Positions 34,747-44,513 of a stretch of 49,348 nt of DNA are shown here, piece after piece. Origin of the DNA: an uncultured Clostridia bacterium. GTDB taxonomy: Bacteria > Bacillota > Clostridia > Christensenellales > UBA1242. The stretch spans positions 1-49,348 of the forward strand of contig CALWOV010000007.1 of the NCBI GenBank assembly GCA_944383275.1, read 5' to 3'. Positions within the stretch are counted from its first letter, which is position 1, and each line of letters opens with the position of its first letter. The position numbers and the translations under genes were made by a program. A model generated the notes under the pieces. The model ran no database searches, was not told where the DNA came from, and was given only the letters and a program-made list of their open reading frames with translations.

Positions 34747-35980
34747 TGTTGCAGTTATTGGTGGTGGTCCTGCAGGGCTTGCGGCTGCAATTAGTGCGTG
34801 TAAAAATAACGCAAAGGTAGTAATTATTGAACAACAAAACCGATTAGGTGGCATTTTAAACCAATGTATTCACAATGGTTTTGGTTTGCACTATTTTGGT
34901 GTTGAACTAACGGGGCCTGAATATGCTAAACGCTGGGTCGACGAATTTAATAAATACAACTCAACAGTTAAACTTAATACAATGGTTACGCATATTGAAA
35001 AAATAGATACAGGTGTTGAAATTTCGGCTTTAAGTGAAAATGGGCTTGAAATAATAAAATCTAAAACTGTTGTTTTAGCAATGGGTTGTCGAGAACGCCC
35101 TGCTGGTGCAATTAATCTTTGTGGAACAAGACCTGCTGGCATTTTCAGTGCAGGACAAGCCCAAAAATTTGTAAATATTCACGGCAAAATGGTTGGAAAA
35201 AATATTGTAATTCTTGGTTCTGGTGATATTGGGCTTATTATGGCAAGGCGTTTAACCTGTGAAGGTGCAAATGTTATTGGCGTTTATGAAATTATGTCTA
35301 AGTGTGGTGGTCTTGCTAGAAATGTGGCACAGTGCTTAAACGATTTCAACATTCCACTTCATCTTTCAACAACAGTTGTAGCAACCGAAGGAAAAACTAG
35401 GGTAACAGGTGTTTGGGTTGCCCCTGTAGATGAATCACTTAACCCTATTTTAAATAAAAAACAATTTATAAAATGTGATACCCTGCTTTTGTCGGTTGGG
35501 TTAATTCCTGAAGTTGAATTGTTTTCTAATTTTAATCTTGAAATAAGCCCAGCAACAGGCAGTGCTGTTGTTAACGAGTTTTTTCAAACCACCTGCCCTA
35601 ATTTGTTTATATGTGGAAATGTTTTGCATGTTAATGACCTTGCTGATAATGTTAGTAATGAAGGTTTAACTGCTGGCGAATGTGCAGCAAAATTTGCCAA
35701 AGGAACTTTAGAAAAAACTACAAAAGTTATAGAAATCGAACACGATAAACACATTAAATACACAGTGCCAAAATATATTCACAGCAGCATTAATGATGAA
35801 GTTTGCACAATTTCATTTAGAGTTGATAAGGAATATAAAAAAGCAACAATAATAGCAACAAGTAATGGTGAAATTATTAATAAAAAGCCAAGCCCTGCTG
35901 TTAATGCTGGAGAAATGCAAATTGTTAAACTTAACAAAAAACTTATAAAAGATAATCTTAAAATAGATATCGAGGTGTAG
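34736..35980 (+). CDS. FAD/NAD(P)-dependent oxidoreductase, second subunit of the GlpA-like complex
   Basis: A 414-residue pyridine-nucleotide-disulphide-oxidoreductase-type flavoprotein. FDVAVIGGGPAGLAAAISA binds FAD, and IVILGSGDIGLIMA in the middle is the second Rossmann site for NAD(P)H. GCRERPAGAINLCG and the late CPNLFICGNVLHVND, where Asp contacts FAD, are conserved in this group. It likely carries electrons from the GlpA-like flavin and its Fe-S centre to NAD or another acceptor (inference). Two adjacent ATGs exist; 34736 has GGGGG 5 bp upstream and overlaps the preceding gene by 11 bp, typical of translational coupling. It is not homologous to the quinone-linked GlpB of enterobacteria by eye. 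Confidence 0.88.
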   Translation: MMFDVAVIGGGPAGLAAAISACKNNAKVVIIEQQNRLGGILNQCIHNGFGLHYFGVELTGPEYAKRWVDEFNKYNSTVKLNTMVTHIEKIDTGVEISALSENGLEIIKSKTVVLAMGCRERPAGAINLCGTRPAGIFSAGQAQKFVNIHGKMVGKNIVILGSGDIGLIMARRLTCEGANVIGVYEIMSKCGGLARNVAQCLNDFNIPLHLSTTVVATEGKTRVTGVWVAPVDESLNPILNKKQFIKCDTLLLSVGLIPEVELFSNFNLEISPATGSAVVNEFFQTTCPNLFICGNVLHVNDLADNVSNEGLTAGECAAKFAKGTLEKTTKVIEIEHDKHIKYTVPKYIHSSINDEVCTISFRVDKEYKKATIIATSNGEIINKKPSPAVNAGEMQIVKLNKKLIKDNLKIDIEV

Positions 35981-35982
35981 TT

Positions 35983-36339
35983 ATGCAAAATATAGAATTA
36001 GTGTGCATAAGGTGTCCTGTTGGGTGCCATTTAAAAGTTACAAAAAATGATGATGGAACAGTTACGGTTGTTGGTAACAGTTGCCCACGTGGTGCTGAAT
36101 ATGGCAAACAAGAAATAACAAACCCAATGCGCACAATAACAACCGTTTATAAAACAGATTTTGGAACAATCAGTCTAGTAACAAGTAAACCTGTTGAAAA
36201 AAGGTTATATTTCGATGTTTTAAAAGCAATTAAAAATGCTCCCTACCCTAAAAATAATATACAAGTTGGAGATGTTTTTATTGAAAACATTTTAAACACA
36301 GGGGCAAACATAATTATAAGTGGAATACATTATAAATAA
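35983..36339 (+). CDS. DUF1667 protein, Cys-rich partner of the GlpA-like complex
   Basis: A 118-residue protein of the DUF1667/COG3862 family. The N-terminus holds CIRCPVGC (about 8-15), followed by SCPRGAEYG (Cys near 33), four Cys arranged like an iron-sulphur or zinc site. The rest is a small alpha/beta domain. In many Clostridia this gene is the third gene behind a GlpA-like dehydrogenase and the NAD(P)/FAD oxidoreductase, exactly as here, which suggests a subunit or electron carrier of that complex. Biochemical function is not established. GAGGTG is its ribosome site, and the gene starts 2 bp behind the previous stop. Confidence 0.88.
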   Translation: MQNIELVCIRCPVGCHLKVTKNDDGTVTVVGNSCPRGAEYGKQEITNPMRTITTVYKTDFGTISLVTSKPVEKRLYFDVLKAIKNAPYPKNNIQVGDVFIENILNTGANIIISGIHYK

Positions 36340-36553
36340 ATTTATTATGATATAAACTATTTAAATAAAAATTAAAATAATAAAATAAACAAACTAAAAA
36401 ATATTGTTTATAAAATGAACTTTAAAAATATAGCAATTATGCTGCAAAATTAGATAGAAAATTATTTTAATGGAATGCTTTTATATTTACCACTCACTAA
36501 ACTTAAAATATTATTAACTTAACCAATTTACTTTATTTTAGAAAGGAAAAAAT

Positions 36554-37444
36554 ATGTCTATTATTGAAAGAATAAAAAACGCTTTTAGAAGATTAAGAGA
36601 AAGATTTAAACGAACAAAAAAGCAACAAAAGAACACTACAGAGCAACAAAATAAAAGTTCTACATATAATTTATGGCAATCAATTATTAAAGCCAACTCA
36701 ATTAACTTAAATGAAGAGCAACAACAAGAACTTATAAAAAAGTTTGCATATTCACAAAATGATGATGCAATTATTGCAAATATTCCATTAAATAAATTAG
36801 AAAAACCAGATAATTATATTTTTGGAGTTAATAAGATAATAAATAAAGAAACAAAAGAAGTTATCAAGGTTCAACTTGGTAAACTTGATAAAATTAAAGA
36901 TAATTTAGACTTAGTGCACGAACTTAAACGACTAAATCCTTCGGTAAGTTTTGAATTAAATAAATCAGCAAACGAATATAAAATTATATCAACAGAACTT
37001 CCTGAAAATCTAAATCTACCTGAAAATTTTGAATATAATTTTCAAAACGGTATAACCAATCGAAATAATGCCACAAGTGAGATATTATCAGAACATCTTG
37101 ACCTAAAACCTAGAACTGAAATTAATAATTATAATGATATTTATTATGAATTGCGAAGATTAAACCCAACAGTTGAGTTTCAATTTCAAGACCCACGATT
37201 AATTAAAAAATTAAACCCCAACCTTCCTATTAACGACTATTATTTAGGTGTTGACAAAAATCTTGATATGTCTAAACTAAACTTTCCAAATGAATATTAC
37301 TATAATGAAAAAAATGGAGTTACCAACAAACACAAATCAGAATCAGGGCTTTATTTGGCACTTGATGTTATAAAACTAGACTATGAAAAAATCAAGCAAA
37401 ACACTCCACCAACAGAAAAGAAAGAAGAACAAAAAACTATGTAA
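36554..37444 (+). CDS. Orphan protein with three internal repeats
   Basis: A 296-residue protein that I cannot assign. The first 30 residues are an amphipathic, strongly basic helix (IIERIKNAFRRLRERFKRTK) that could bind membrane or nucleic acid. Three repeats follow, at about 80-136, 153-210 and 240-283. The common pattern is (K/N)L..P.NY.(F/Y)....(G)(I/V)(T)N, then an acidic or Leu-rich stretch, then (E)L(K/R)RLNP(S/T)V(S/E)F. ELKRLNPSVSFEL and ELRRLNPTVEFQF are the clearest pair; the third repeat lacks that second half. The tail is Glu/Lys-rich. No signal peptide or membrane helix. AGAAAGGA precedes ATG 36554. The gene stands alone between the glycerol operon and a convergent SPOR-like gene. 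Confidence 0.7.
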   Translation: MSIIERIKNAFRRLRERFKRTKKQQKNTTEQQNKSSTYNLWQSIIKANSINLNEEQQQELIKKFAYSQNDDAIIANIPLNKLEKPDNYIFGVNKIINKETKEVIKVQLGKLDKIKDNLDLVHELKRLNPSVSFELNKSANEYKIISTELPENLNLPENFEYNFQNGITNRNNATSEILSEHLDLKPRTEINNYNDIYYELRRLNPTVEFQFQDPRLIKKLNPNLPINDYYLGVDKNLDMSKLNFPNEYYYNEKNGVTNKHKSESGLYLALDVIKLDYEKIKQNTPPTEKKEEQKTM

Positions 37445-37690
37445 ATATCATTTAAAAATAAACAATTAAGTTAAAATTATTATAACATTACCCCCCTAGC
37501 CCATATTTAATAAATCTTTTTTACAGGTATTTACAAAAATTAATGGAATAAAACATTTATAGTTATTAATAAGTATATAAAAACAAATATCGAAAAACTA
37601 ATTTTATTTTATAAAAAACATTTTTAAATAACATTAAAAATTTATAAAAAATTATACACCTTTTTATCAAAATAATAGATATTTAATAAC

Positions 37691-37721
37691 AAAAAAGTAT
37701 GAAAACACTTCATACTTTTTT
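37691..37721. terminator. Terminator between the convergent genes at 37.4 and 37.7 kb
   Basis: GTATGAA pairs with TTCATAC around AACAC, flanked by A and T runs on both sides. It is likely used by the minus-strand gene, which ends 10 bp away. Confidence 0.85.
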
Positions 37722-37731
37722 ATTTATATTT

Positions 37732-38502
37732 TTACCTTAACATTAAAACAATTCTTGCCAAGCATCTTCTAACTTCACTTGAATAAGGAAGCGAATTGTC
37801 TGTCAATGTTTCTTCGGCTGAAACATATTTTAATATACTAGCAACACTTGCCATAATTGTGTTTAAATCTTTAATTAAAGAGTTGGAACTTTCAATAAGT
37901 TTTTGGTTGTAATACTCGGCACTTAATGTTAAACCATTTAATCTTAAATTTGCTGTTAAATCGGTTATTTCATTGGTTTCCATTTGGTTTAACAAAACAT
38001 AAATTGTATCAACGGTTTCAAGCAAAAAATTAAATGATGTATTGTAAATTTCCTGCTCATTAGAACTTAAAGATTTAATAGAAGGTTTTATTAAATTAAT
38101 GGTTTTTACGCTGCTTTCAAAATCTTGTTCTTTTAAATTATTAGACACAAAGTTCGCATCATTTTCACTTAAATATATTCCCAAATAAACAAAATAATTA
38201 TTATCTTGTTTTTCAATTATTCCTGCTCCCCCACGCGAACGCAAATTTTGGGCAAGTTTCGTTGCTGTTTGCTCGTCTTCAGACTCAGCATCACAAACAA
38301 CTGCATAGCAAGTTTTTACAACCTTTTTACCTTCACTAGAAAATAAACTTCCAAAATAATTAATTCCAAATAATGGCGAAATTGCAAAGCAACAAGCAAC
38401 AGTTAACGCAAAGAAAATCAGAATTAAAACAAATGCTGATACTCCTTTCCTTTTGTTGCGATTTCTAACTATTGTTTCATATTCAATACTGTTATCACTC
38501 AT
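37732..38502 (-). CDS. Membrane-anchored protein with a SPOR-like domain
   Basis: A 256-residue bitopic protein. A basic N-terminus (RNRNKRKG) is followed by one membrane helix (about 21-43), placing the remainder outside the cell. Residues about 62-135 resemble a SPOR domain: a starting beta strand (TCYAVVCDAE), an ATKLAQNLRSRGG helix, NNYFVYLGIYLSENDANFVSNNL, and a closing strand. SPOR domains bind denuded peptidoglycan glycans at division sites or in spore cortex. The C-terminal 110 residues are helical. No good Shine-Dalgarno sequence is visible before 38502, and no better start exists. It diverges from groES. The SPOR call is from pattern only and is moderately sure. Confidence 0.6.
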   Translation of the reverse strand: MSDNSIEYETIVRNRNKRKGVSAFVLILIFFALTVACCFAISPLFGINYFGSLFSSEGKKVVKTCYAVVCDAESEDEQTATKLAQNLRSRGGAGIIEKQDNNYFVYLGIYLSENDANFVSNNLKEQDFESSVKTINLIKPSIKSLSSNEQEIYNTSFNFLLETVDTIYVLLNQMETNEITDLTANLRLNGLTLSAEYYNQKLIESSNSLIKDLNTIMASVASILKYVSAEETLTDNSLPYSSEVRRCLARIVLMLR

Positions 38503-38558
38503 AGTCTAAATTTATGCAAAAAAAACACAAATATTGCAAAAAACTTGGTGCTGTTAAG

Positions 38559-38586
38559 TTGCAAAAATACAAAACTGTGCTAAAAT
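38559..38586 (+). promoter_or_regulatory. Sigma-A promoter of groES-groEL
   Basis: TTGCAA (38559-38564), a 16-bp spacer and TAAAAT (38581-38586), with TG one base upstream of the -10. Confidence 0.7.
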
Positions 38587-38597
38587 ATATATTAGCA
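38578..38597. promoter_or_regulatory. Inverted repeat over the groESL -10 box
   Basis: TGCTAA (38578-38583), 8 bp, TTAGCA (38592-38597). The two arms are the ends of the HrcA operator CIRCE but in everted order; a normal CIRCE element is absent. Confidence 0.4.
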
Positions 38598-38645
38598 TCT
38601 TAAAAAATGCTTTATTTTGTTTATATCACTTGGAGGTGAATTAAT

Positions 38646-40567
<1,922 letters not shown>

Positions 40568-40747
40568 TAAATATTAAAATTTAATTTAAAAATTTAATAT
40601 CTAATATTACTTAACCTTTTTCTAACATATTTGTTATTATTTAAACTTTTCTATTAAACTTAATACTTAATTTTAAAATAAACAGTATTTCATTCTTCAA
40701 CTTAAATTATAAATTTAATTTAAAGAAAATTAATTTAATTAAAAATC

Positions 40748-40778
40748 AAAAAAGACCATAAATTATGGTCTTTTTTTT
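40748..40778 (+). terminator. Terminator of the groES-groEL operon
   Basis: GACCAT pairs with ATGGTC around AAATT, with an A run before and eight T after. Confidence 0.85.
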
Positions 40779-40809
40779 ATAAAAATTTGTAAAATTTTTT
40801 TAAAAAATA

Positions 40810-40838
40810 TTGATAATAGTGGTTTATTATGTTATAAT
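40810..40838 (+). promoter_or_regulatory. Near-consensus sigma-A promoter of typA
   Basis: TTGATA (40810-40815), a 17-bp spacer and TATAAT (40833-40838), with TG one base upstream of the -10. Confidence 0.85.
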
Positions 40839-40874
40839 AAATTTATATACAAAAATAAATTTGCAATAAAATAT

Positions 40875-40900
40875 AGAGAACTTTGTTCTCTTTATTTGTT
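40875..40900 (+). promoter_or_regulatory. Terminator-like hairpin in the typA leader
   Basis: AGAGAAC (40875-40881) pairs with GTTCTCT (40885-40891) around TTT, followed by a T-rich stretch, all between the promoter and the AAGGAG of typA. Possible attenuator or stability element. Confidence 0.5.
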
Positions 40901-40913
40901 TTAAGGAGCAACT

Positions 40914-42746
40914 ATGAATAAAGAAAAAATAAGAAATATAGCCATTATTGCCCATGTTGACCACGGTAAAACAAGTTTGGTTAATGAACTTTTAAAACAA
41001 GGTGGTGTGTTCCGTGAAAATCAAGAAGTTGGCGACAGAGTTATGGATAGCAACGACTTGGAACGCGAGCGTGGAATTACAATTCTTGCAAAAAATGCAT
41101 CTATTCACTATAAAGACTATAAAATTAATGTAATCGACACGCCTGGACACAGCGATTTTGGTGGTGAAGTTGAAAGAGCACTAAAAATGGTTGATGGTGT
41201 TTTGCTTGTTGTTGATGCTTTTGAAGGCACTATGCCACAAACAAGATTTGTGCTTGAAAAAGCACTTGCTTTAAATTTAAAAGTTATTATTGTTATTAAT
41301 AAAATAGATAGACCTGATGCAAGAATAAAAGAAGTTGAAGATGAAGTTTTAGAATTACTTTTTGACCTTAACGCAAGCGAAGAGCAACTTGAAAGCCCTG
41401 TTGTTTATGCTTCTGCAAGAATGGGAATTTCATCATTAAATCGCGATGTTTTAGGCAAAGATATGGTTCCTTTGTTTGAAACTATTATAACCCATATACC
41501 TGTGCCATCAGGCAATCCAACTGCCCCACTTCAAATGCTTGTTTCAAACACCGAGCACAATGACTTTTTAGGTAAACTTGCAGTTGGTAAAATTGAAAAT
41601 GGAAATATTAAAGTTGGTCAAATGGTTGCAATTACAAACTATTTTTCACAAGAAAAAATAACAAAAATGCGTGTTCAACAACTTTTTGTTTATGATGGAA
41701 TGAAAAAAGTTGAAGCACAGGAAGTTGATGCTGGCGACATTGTTTGCGTTGCTGGACTTGGCGATATTATGATTGGCGACACAATTTGCGATGTTGAAAA
41801 TGTTTCAGCACTTGAATTTGTTAAAATAAGCGAGCCAAGTGTTGAAATGACATTTATGGTAAACGACAGTCCTTTTGCTGGCAAAGAAGGAAAATTTGTT
41901 ACAAGCAGACACTTACGTGATAGATTGAAAAAAGAAGCAATAAAAGATTTAAGTTTACGCGTTGAAGAAACCGACAGCACAGATGCTTTTATCGTTCGTG
42001 GTCGTGGTGAAATGCACCTTTCAATTTTAATTGAAAATATGCGCCGTGAAGGTTATGAATTTCAAGTTTCAATGCCAAAGGTTTTATTTAAGTATGATGA
42101 AAATGGTAAACTTTTAGAGCCTATTGATAAACTTGTTATAGATGTTCCTGAAGACTGCGTTGGTGCTGTTATGAATAAACTTGGAACACGAAAAGGTGAA
42201 TTGCTTGAAATGAAACCACAAGGAAGTAGAACAAGAATGGAGTTTTTAATTCCAAGCCGTGGTCTGTTTGGTTATAAATCAGAATTCTTAACAGATACCA
42301 AAGGCGAAGGTGTTATGAGTTCTGTTCACTATGGATATGACTTTTACAAAGGAGATATTGAACGCAGAACTTGTGGTGCATTAGTTGCCCACGAAACCGG
42401 AGAATGTATTGGATATGGTCTTGCAAATGCACAAGAAAGAGGCACATTATTTGTAAAACCTGGTGATAAAGTTTACGGTGGAATGATTGTTGGTGAAAAT
42501 CCACGTGGCGAAGACTTGGTTGTTAATGTTTGTAAAAGAAAGCAATTAACAAATATGCGTGCTGCTGGAAGTGATGATGCATTAAGACTTATTCCACCAA
42601 AACAATTAAGTTTGGAAAAAGCTATTGAATTTTTAAATGATGATGAACTACTTGATGTTACCCCACTTTCTATAAGATTAAGAAAGAAAGAATTGAATCA
42701 CGAAAAACGCGCACAAATGCGTTACCGTAAAAAAATGGGTATGTAA
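40914..42746 (+). CDS. typA: Ribosome-associated GTPase TypA/BipA
   Basis: A 610-residue translational GTPase of the EF-G-like family, involved in ribosome assembly and stress or cold adaptation. G1 AHVDHGKTS, the switch with RERGIT, G3 DTPGHSDFGG and G4 NKIDRPDAR are intact. Domains II, III and V follow, and the C-terminal domain is typical of BipA (GLFGYKSEFLTDTKGEG, and an end rich in RKKEL). Length equals the family norm. AAGGAG lies 6 bp before ATG 40914. Own promoter, leader hairpin and terminator, so it is a single-gene unit. Confidence 0.97.
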   Translation: MNKEKIRNIAIIAHVDHGKTSLVNELLKQGGVFRENQEVGDRVMDSNDLERERGITILAKNASIHYKDYKINVIDTPGHSDFGGEVERALKMVDGVLLVVDAFEGTMPQTRFVLEKALALNLKVIIVINKIDRPDARIKEVEDEVLELLFDLNASEEQLESPVVYASARMGISSLNRDVLGKDMVPLFETIITHIPVPSGNPTAPLQMLVSNTEHNDFLGKLAVGKIENGNIKVGQMVAITNYFSQEKITKMRVQQLFVYDGMKKVEAQEVDAGDIVCVAGLGDIMIGDTICDVENVSALEFVKISEPSVEMTFMVNDSPFAGKEGKFVTSRHLRDRLKKEAIKDLSLRVEETDSTDAFIVRGRGEMHLSILIENMRREGYEFQVSMPKVLFKYDENGKLLEPIDKLVIDVPEDCVGAVMNKLGTRKGELLEMKPQGSRTRMEFLIPSRGLFGYKSEFLTDTKGEGVMSSVHYGYDFYKGDIERRTCGALVAHETGECIGYGLANAQERGTLFVKPGDKVYGGMIVGENPRGEDLVVNVCKRKQLTNMRAAGSDDALRLIPPKQLSLEKAIEFLNDDELLDVTPLSIRLRKKELNHEKRAQMRYRKKMGM

Positions 42747-42748
42747 TG

Positions 42749-42784
42749 AAAAAGCATATTAAGATAACTTAATATGCTTTTTTT
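42749..42784 (+). terminator. Terminator of typA
   Basis: AAAAAGCATATTAAG (42749-42763) pairs with CTTAATATGCTTTTT (42768-42782) around ATAA, followed by T. Confidence 0.92.
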
Positions 42785-42905
42785 ATTATTAAATTCAATA
42801 AATACAACCGTTTTTGTATTTAATTTTTTATCAAAATATATTAATTATTAATTAAAATTAAAAATCATAAATGTTACACATAATTATACAATCAAAAGTT
42901 GTGTC

Positions 42906-42929
42906 TATAAATGCATATAGGCATTTATA
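42906..42929. repeat. Palindrome of unknown role between typA and the zinc-ribbon gene
   Basis: TATAAATGC (42906-42914) and GCATTTATA (42921-42929) form a perfect 9-bp stem with a 6-nt loop. No T run suits either strand, so it is not an obvious terminator. Confidence 0.5.
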
Positions 42930-43108
42930 AAAAACAAGGTTTATTTAAACTATGGCACTAAAAATTAAAGTTTTTTATAGTAAAATTATATTTTGCAAAA
43001 TATTTAAAATTTACATTACATAGTTTTTTAAAAAATATCTAACCATATAATTTATGCACTATAATAGCAAAAATAATATATTTACCCACAAAAAACAGCT
43101 GTTATATA

Positions 43109-43810
43109 TTATTTTTTAGGTATATAAATAATACGGTGACAATTTTCACATTCAAGCATACCATTTTCTTGAATTTTATTTAACTGACTTGATGGTAATT
43201 CCATCGAGCACCCACCACAACTGTTTGCGTTAAGTGGAACAAAAACAGGAAACTTTTTATCTTCACGCATTTTTTGATATTTTGTTAAAAACTTTTTATC
43301 TGTTTTGCTTGCAAGTTCTTCAAGTTCTTTTTTTAATTTATCTATTTCCACTTGTTTAGATTTAACTAATTCATTATAAGAATTTAAACCTTGAGTGTGG
43401 CGTTGTTTTGCTTTCATACCTTGGTCTTTGGTAACATCAAAATCGTTTAATGTATCTTTTATTTTTTTGCTTAACGATGCAATATTTTTTTCAACAACCA
43501 ATAATTTAGCAACTAGGTCGTTTGCTTCTTTTTCGCAAGCTTTTAATTCATCTTTGTCTAATGTTTCATATTTTTTCTTAGATAAACTTTCAACTTTTTT
43601 AACATCAGCATAAAATTCTTCAGAAATTTTCTTAAATTCTTCAAGCAAAGAACTTGCGTTTTTTTCAATTACTACAAGTTTTTGTTGAGCTGATTTAACA
43701 AAACTTGCCATTTGATTTACAACTTTTTTTGCTTTACTCTCGGCAATTTCACGCTCGATAGCAACTAATTGTGCATCTTTCTTTTGATATTCTAAAATTG
43801 ATTCTAGCAT
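43109..43810 (-). CDS. Coiled-coil protein with C-terminal C4 zinc ribbon (COG1579)
   Basis: A 233-residue cytoplasmic protein. Residues 1-180 form a long antiparallel coiled coil rich in Lys, Glu and Ala. The C-terminus holds a zinc ribbon, CGGC (about 201-204) and CENC (about 222-225), with SMELPSSQLNKI between. This matches the COG1579/zf-RING_7 family (CdsZ/CT398-like). Its cellular role is poorly known; nucleic-acid binding or protein bridging has been suggested for relatives. It is the last gene of the dnaG-rpoD-trmK operon, 16 bp behind trmK, with AAGGAG as ribosome site. Confidence 0.9.
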   Translation of the reverse strand: MLESILEYQKKDAQLVAIEREIAESKAKKVVNQMASFVKSAQQKLVVIEKNASSLLEEFKKISEEFYADVKKVESLSKKKYETLDKDELKACEKEANDLVAKLLVVEKNIASLSKKIKDTLNDFDVTKDQGMKAKQRHTQGLNSYNELVKSKQVEIDKLKKELEELASKTDKKFLTKYQKMREDKKFPVFVPLNANSCGGCSMELPSSQLNKIQENGMLECENCHRIIYIPKK

Positions 43811-43826
43811 TTCATTTCTCCTTTTA

Positions 43827-44513
43827 TTAAAGTTCGGTCAATGTTTGTTTAATTGCTTTCATATTTAAAAGCCAGTGTTTAAAATAATCATATTTTTGGT
43901 TATCTTTTGGCATTTGTTTTAATATTGCTTTGGTTTTCTTTTCTTTTTGTTTAAGCCAATCAGCAAAGTCTTTAGATTTTCTGTCTGAATAAATTGCACC
44001 AAAACCAAGTTCTAGTTCAGAAAGTTCTTGATGACCTGCTCTTACACTTAAAATATGATAGAACTTGTCGCCTTCTTTAATTATTAAATCTCTAGTGATT
44101 TCATAACCATTAGTGCAAAGAAATTCACGAAGTTGCAAAATCTGGTTCATAGGTTGCAAAACCAAGTTTCTTATTGCATTGGGTTTATTAAACTCTTTTA
44201 AGATATGTATAATTTCCATTCCCCCCATTCCTGCAATAACAACTTGGTCTATTTTTTCGCCTTTATTAATAACCGATAAGCCATCTCCAACTCTGGCACT
44301 AAATCTTTCAGTAAAACCGTTATCATTTAAAAGATTAATTGCTTTTTGCAAACTTGGTTTACTTATATCACAAGCAATTAAATGATTTGTTTTGTCTGAC
44401 CTTAACAACTCTAAGCCAACATACCCGTGGTCGCAACCAACATCTACCGTAACGGGTAATGTTTGACATAAGTCTATAATTGCTTCCATTCTTTTTTCCA
44501 TATTAATACTCAT
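43827..44513 (-). CDS. trmK: tRNA (adenine(22)-N1)-methyltransferase
   Basis: A 228-residue SAM-dependent methyltransferase that forms m1A22 in the D arm of tRNAs. The SAM site is [15 protein letters not shown] (about 22-36), followed by [23 protein letters not shown] and LVLQPMNQ are the typical TrmK catalytic segments. The C-terminal helical domain is present. The start overlaps the end of rpoD by 11 bp, and the gene lacks a strong ribosome site, so translational coupling is likely. An internal ATG four codons later (44501) is an alternative. The gene order rpoD-trmK is conserved in Bacillota. Confidence 0.94.
   Translation of the reverse strand: MSINMEKRMEAIIDLCQTLPVTVDVGCDHGYVGLELLRSDKTNHLIACDISKPSLQKAINLLNDNGFTERFSARVGDGLSVINKGEKIDQVVIAGMGGMEIIHILKEFNKPNAIRNLVLQPMNQILQLREFLCTNGYEITRDLIIKEGDKFYHILSVRAGHQELSELELGFGAIYSDRKSKDFADWLKQKEKKTKAILKQMPKDNQKYDYFKHWLLNMKAIKQTLTEL

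Larger units (their letters stand above)
40568..40913. other. Intergenic region between groEL and typA
   Basis: 346 bp. It contains about 180 bp of AT-rich 3' sequence, the groESL terminator (40748-40778), the typA promoter (40810-40838) and a leader hairpin (40875-40891). No ORF. Confidence 0.8.
42747..43108. other. AT-rich intergenic region
   Basis: 362 bp between convergent genes. Besides the typA terminator and the palindrome at 42906-42929, I see nothing in it. Confidence 0.7.

Noticed and set aside
38503..38645. Canonical CIRCE element before groES
   Set aside because: The required TTAGCACTC-n9-GAGTGCTAA is not present; only turned-out half sites occur.
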